From: JBECKQ01 sp040235375
GTDB lineage: Bacteria; Planctomycetota; Phycisphaerae; UBA1845
DNA: 8,665 nucleotides
Direction: 5' to 3'
NCBI GenBank assembly: GCA_040235375.1
Contig: JBECKQ010000181.1
Coordinates: forward strand, 1 to 8,665
Part shown: piece by piece, positions 5,883 through 8,665 of the stretch
Layout: the number at the start of each line of letters is the position of its first letter
How positions within the stretch are numbered: position 1 is the stretch's first letter
Translations under genes and position numbers: made by a program
Notes under the pieces: model-generated
What the model saw: only the letters and a program-made list of their open reading frames with translations
The model's database searches: none
Told to the model about the DNA's origin: nothing

Positions 5883-5911
5883 CCTGTCCTTGCGGGCCAG
5901 ACCGTGCCACC
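5883..5911. repeat. 29-base interspersed repeat, copy 2
   Basis: This copy is identical to 578-606 except T at 5890. It lies between the convergent ends of gcvH and sdhB, the same context as copy 1 between the Hsp20 and B12-like genes. Here the left arm that completes the long hairpin in copy 1 is missing; instead the 5856-5879 dyad adjoins it. The pair therefore looks like one conserved half with different partners. Confidence 0.8.
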
Positions 5912-5926
5912 TAATCAGCGCTTGAT

Positions 5927-6679
5927 TTACCGCATGAAGACGTCGCGGAGCCACTGCACGGTCGTCTGGCGGCCGATGGAGGCGATGGCGTCGGTGATGG
6001 GGACCTTCTTCGGGCAGACCTCGACGCAGTTCTGCGCGTTGCCGCAGCCGGCGATGCCGCCCTCGCCCATGAGGGCGTGCAGGCGGTCGGCCTTGTCGAA
6101 CTTCCCGGTCGGGTGCCAGTTGTGCAGGTACACCTGCCCGATCGCCGCCGGCCCGAGGAATTTCGAATCCGGGTGGAACTGCGGGCACGCCTCCATGCAG
6201 CAGCCGCAGGTCATGCATCGGGAGAACAAATAGCGGGCGGCCTGCTCGTGCTGGGGAATCAGCGGGGCGTGCTGGTGAATGTCAAAGGAGCCGTCGAGGC
6301 GAATCCATGCCTTCACCTTGGACAGCGCCGCGAACATGTGCGATCGGTCAACCTGCAAGTCGCGCATGACCGGGAACTTGCTGAGCGGCTCGAGAACGAT
6401 GGGCTGCTCGAGATCGTCGATCAGGGCGGCGCAGGACTGTCGTGGCGTGCCGTTGATCAGCATGGTGCACGCGCCGCAGACCTCCTCCATGCAGTTGCAC
6501 TCCCAGACGACCGGCCGGACGCGCCGGCCGTCGACGTTGATGGGGTGCTCGCGCAGATACATGAGCGCGGAGACGACGTTATGGCCGGGGGCGTAGGGGA
6601 TCTTGAACTCGTCCCAGTAGGGGGCCTGGTCCGGGGCGTCCTGCCGCTTGATCTTGAAATGGATTTCCTTGCGTGCCAT
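5927..6679 (-). CDS. sdhB: Succinate dehydrogenase/fumarate reductase iron-sulfur subunit, B-type
   Basis: SdhB passes electrons from the SdhA flavin through three iron-sulfur clusters to the membrane quinone site of complex II, on the cytoplasmic face. The protein has 250 residues, typical length. The [2Fe-2S] ligands are C63, C68, C71 and C83. Spacing against characterised SdhB assigns C155, C158, C161 and C222 to [4Fe-4S], and C165, C212 and C218 to [3Fe-4S]. Segments such as FPVMRDLQVDRSHMFAAL, CMTCGCCMEACPQF and ALMGEGGIAGCGNAQNCV resemble the Bacillus-type enzyme, which usually works with a single di-heme SdhC anchor and low-potential quinone (family knowledge). ATG 6679 gives the N-terminus MARKEIHFKIKRQD; GGAG lies about 10 bases upstream. 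The open frame extends to 6805, but that part overlaps sdhA and is not SdhB-like. It starts 17 bases after the sdhA stop, so the two are one operon. Confidence 0.95.
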   Translation of the reverse strand: MARKEIHFKIKRQDAPDQAPYWDEFKIPYAPGHNVVSALMYLREHPINVDGRRVRPVVWECNCMEEVCGACTMLINGTPRQSCAALIDDLEQPIVLEPLSKFPVMRDLQVDRSHMFAALSKVKAWIRLDGSFDIHQHAPLIPQHEQAARYLFSRCMTCGCCMEACPQFHPDSKFLGPAAIGQVYLHNWHPTGKFDKADRLHALMGEGGIAGCGNAQNCVEVCPKKVPITDAIASIGRQTTVQWLRDVFMR

Positions 6680-6696
6680 CTGGCGCCGTCTCCGTT

Positions 6697-8580
6697 CTAT
6701 CGGTAATCGCGCGGTTTGTCGGGTGCGAGGACGGTGGCGTCCACCGGCCGGTAGTCGATCTTCGGCCCGTCGGCGCTGTGGGTGGCGACCGTCTGCTTCA
6801 TCCACTTTTCGTTATTGGCTTTCCACTTGGCCTTGTATTCGGCGTACTCGGGATCTCCCTCGAACTTGCCTTCGGGGATCTTCAGCTCGAACTCGGCCTT
6901 GTAGTGGGCCCCGCGGCATTCATCGCGCATCCGGGCGCTCTTCGTGATGACTTCGGCGAGGACGATCATGTCCTGGATCTGCCGCGTCCACGAAAGCGAC
7001 TGGTTCACCCACATGCCGGTGTCGTCGAGCGACACCTTACGGGAGCGCTCCTTGAGATCGGCGATGCGCTTCAACGCCTCGTCGAGGCCGCCGTTGCTGC
7101 GCTCGACGAAGACGTGCTCGCGCATAAGGTCGCCGAGCTCCTTGTAGACGGTGAACGGATTCTCGCCGCCGGACGATCCCCTGATCGATCGGTTGATCTC
7201 GGTCTGGCGATCGCGCTCCAGGTCGAACTGCTTACCATTCTGACCGTTACGGGGCTTGCGGTTCCTGACGTAGGCTACGGACGCATCGCCGGCGATGATC
7301 CCGCTGAACGACGCGCTGAGCAACGAGTTCGCGCCGAGGCGGTTGGCGCCGTGGTAGGCGTTGTCGCACTCGCCCGCGGCGTAGAGGCCGGGGACGGCCG
7401 TCTGGTGATTCTTCGGATTGACGCACTGCATGCCGCCGGTTGCCTCATCCCTGGCGTAATCGACGAGGATGCCGCCCATGGAATAGTGCGTGGCGGGGAA
7501 GATGATCATCGGCGTCGTGCAGGGATCTTCGCCCTTGAAGGTGCGGTACATCTCGAGGATGCCGCCCAGACGCGCTTCGAGGAACTCGCGCGGCTTGTGC
7601 GTCAGGTCGAGGTAGACGCCGTCCTGGCCGTTGAGGCCGAGGCCCATGTGCCGGACGACGCGGCAGATGGCGCGGGAGGCGATGTCGCGCGGCACGGTAT
7701 TGCCGTATGCCGGGTACCACTCCTCGAGGAAGTAGAACCGCTCGGCCTCGGGAATCTGCAGGGGGTCGCGGTTGTCGCCCGCCTTCTTCGGGACCCAGAC
7801 CCGGCCGCCTTCGCCGCGGCAGGCCTCGGACATGAGGCGCTGCTTGTCGTGGCCGGGCATGCCCGTGGGGTGAAACTGGATGAACTCGCCGTTGGCGAAC
7901 TTGGCGCCCTGCTGATAGACGCGTGAGGCGGCCGCACCGGTGGAGTTCGTGGACATCGTCGAGCGGCCGTAGATGAGCGCGAGCCCGCCCGTGGCGAGCA
8001 GCACGGCGTCGGCCGGGAAGGACTCGACGTGCATGTCGTCGAGATTCATGGCGGTGATGCCGCGGCAGGTGCCCTCGTCGTCGAGCACGAGAGAGAGGAA
8101 CTCCCAGCCCTCGAACTTCTTGACCCGGCCTTCCGACTCGTGGCGACGGACCTGCTCGTCTACGGCGTAGAGCAGTTGCTGGCCGGTGGTTCCGCCGGCG
8201 AAGGCGGTGCGGCGGTTCTTGACGCCGCCGAAGAGCCGCTGGTCCATGAAGCCCTCGGGCGTGCGGCTGAATGTTACGCCCATGCGGTCATACGTGCGGA
8301 TGATTCCCGGGGCGGCCTCGCACATCGTCCGGATGGGCGGTTGGTCGGCGAGGTAGTCGCCGCCTTTGATGGTGTCGACGATGTGCTGCCAGACGGTGTC
8401 GTTTTCGCCCTTGATATCGAGGCAGGCGTTGATGCCGCCCTGCGCGCAGCAGGAGTGCGAGCGTTTGACTTCGAAGAGCGAGAAGATATCGACGCCGACG
8501 CCGGCCTCGGCGATGCGCAGCGCGGCCCAGAGGCCGCCAAGTCCTCCGCCTATCACGATGATCTTCGGTTTGTCAGCGAT
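6697..8580 (-). CDS. sdhA: Succinate dehydrogenase/fumarate reductase flavoprotein subunit, B-type
   Basis: SdhA oxidises succinate to fumarate on a covalent FAD and passes electrons to SdhB. Read from an ATC codon at 8580 it is 627 residues. It shows the beta-strand and dinucleotide-binding loop KIIVIGGGLGG, the FAD-linking His at H42 in KRSHSCCAQGGIN, then CEAAPGIIRTYDRMGV, GEFIQFHPTG (231-240), SEACRGEGGR (251-260), VPRDI with R298, HYSMGG (365-370) and AAGECD...RLGANSL (401-420). The covalent-flavin and substrate regions look intact and resemble the Bacillus-type enzyme. The start is unusual: the only standard start codon in frame after the upstream stop (8605-8607) is GTG 8556, which would cut away the first beta strand of the FAD fold. 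A perfect AGGAGG lies 7 bases before the ATC at 8580, giving MADKPKIIVIGGG if AUC initiates. sdhB follows 17 bases downstream. Function is certain; the exact start is not. Confidence 0.93.
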   Translation of the reverse strand: MADKPKIIVIGGGLGGLWAALRIAEAGVGVDIFSLFEVKRSHSCCAQGGINACLDIKGENDTVWQHIVDTIKGGDYLADQPPIRTMCEAAPGIIRTYDRMGVTFSRTPEGFMDQRLFGGVKNRRTAFAGGTTGQQLLYAVDEQVRRHESEGRVKKFEGWEFLSLVLDDEGTCRGITAMNLDDMHVESFPADAVLLATGGLALIYGRSTMSTNSTGAAASRVYQQGAKFANGEFIQFHPTGMPGHDKQRLMSEACRGEGGRVWVPKKAGDNRDPLQIPEAERFYFLEEWYPAYGNTVPRDIASRAICRVVRHMGLGLNGQDGVYLDLTHKPREFLEARLGGILEMYRTFKGEDPCTTPMIIFPATHYSMGGILVDYARDEATGGMQCVNPKNHQTAVPGLYAAGECDNAYHGANRLGANSLLSASFSGIIAGDASVAYVRNRKPRNGQNGKQFDLERDRQTEINRSIRGSSGGENPFTVYKELGDLMREHVFVERSNGGLDEALKRIADLKERSRKVSLDDTGMWVNQSLSWTRQIQDMIVLAEVITKSARMRDECRGAHYKAEFELKIPEGKFEGDPEYAEYKAKWKANNEKWMKQTVATHSADGPKIDYRPVDATVLAPDKPRDYR

Positions 8581-8587
8581 GGTGAGT

Positions 8588-8593
8588 CCTCCT
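8588..8593 (-). promoter_or_regulatory. Shine-Dalgarno site pointing to a non-ATG start of sdhA
   Basis: On the minus strand AGGAGG is followed by 7 bases (actcacc) and then ATC at 8580-8578. Spacing to the GTG at 8556 would be 31 bases, far too long. The site therefore supports initiation at 8580 even though the codon there is ATC. Confidence 0.7.
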
Positions 8594-8604
8594 GTGTTGA
8601 AGGA

Positions 8605-8665
8605 TCAGCGGGCGGATTCGTCGCCGGCGCCGCGTGACGCATGGTTGGCAACTTGCGTCCGGCAC
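8605..8665 (-). CDS. Possible 3' end of sdhC, the complex II membrane anchor (partial)
   Basis: On the minus strand one frame is open from the window edge to a TGA at 8607-8605, encoding 19 residues (CRTQVANHASRGAGDESAR). The stop lies 24 bases before the proposed sdhA start. B-type complex II operons are usually ordered sdhC-sdhA-sdhB, so this would be the expected place for the end of sdhC. The residues themselves are not diagnostic and hold no membrane segment, so the call rests on position alone. It could equally be intergenic sequence. Confidence 0.3.
   Translation of the reverse strand, partial: CRTQVANHASRGAGDESAR

Noticed and set aside
6673..7926. 417-codon open frame on the plus strand opposite sdhA
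   Set aside because: It is antisense to clear SdhA motifs, low in complexity (Val/Ala/Leu/Asp/Gly), and has no domain.

Overview
The window looks like chromosomal housekeeping sequence from a GC-rich, Gram-negative-type bacterium, most likely a planctomycete (Planctomycetota). This placement is inference: the coding regions are strongly GC-biased, the succinate dehydrogenase subunits are of the Bacillus-like 'B-type' seen in many deep-branching phyla, Shine-Dalgarno sites are strong for some genes and absent for others, and convergent gene ends carry short interspersed hairpin repeats. I see no insertion sequence, CRISPR array, tRNA, rRNA, phage gene or toxin-antitoxin pair.

Layout. (1) 41-499, +: a small heat shock protein of the Hsp20/alpha-crystallin family. 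(2) 500-628: convergent intergenic stretch with a large imperfect hairpin, one arm of which recurs near 5.9 kb. (3) 629-1360, -: a protein shaped like a B12-binding module (helical cap plus Rossmann-like domain), but with the residues that usually bind the cobalamin replaced. (4) 1361-1943: a 583-base divergent gap with four hairpins between 1396 and 1555 and no convincing gene. (5) 1944-4208, +: ribonuclease R. (6) 4209-4317: short gap with a TTGACA box and a perfect 8-bp dyad. (7) 4318-5406 and 5463-5834, +: gcvT and gcvH of the glycine cleavage system, separated by a 56-base gap with a hairpin. (8) 5835-5926: convergent gap with the second repeat copy. (9) 5927-6679 and 6697-8580, -: sdhB and sdhA. 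Upstream of sdhA, a short open frame ending at 8605 may be the end of sdhC.

How the genes fit together. GcvT and GcvH are two of the four glycine cleavage components: H carries the aminomethyl group on lipoyl-lysine and T passes it to tetrahydrofolate. The glycine decarboxylase (GcvP) is not next to them, because sdhB converges immediately downstream. SdhA and SdhB form the soluble catalytic half of respiratory complex II, in the usual (C)-A-B order. RNase R and Hsp20 serve RNA turnover and protein quality control. Their adjacency shows no obvious functional link.

I found no clear novel multi-gene system. The points most worth a second look are the altered B12-type domain, an apparent AUC start codon for sdhA directly behind a perfect Shine-Dalgarno sequence, the interspersed repeat at both convergent gene ends, and the hairpin cluster upstream of the B12-like gene.
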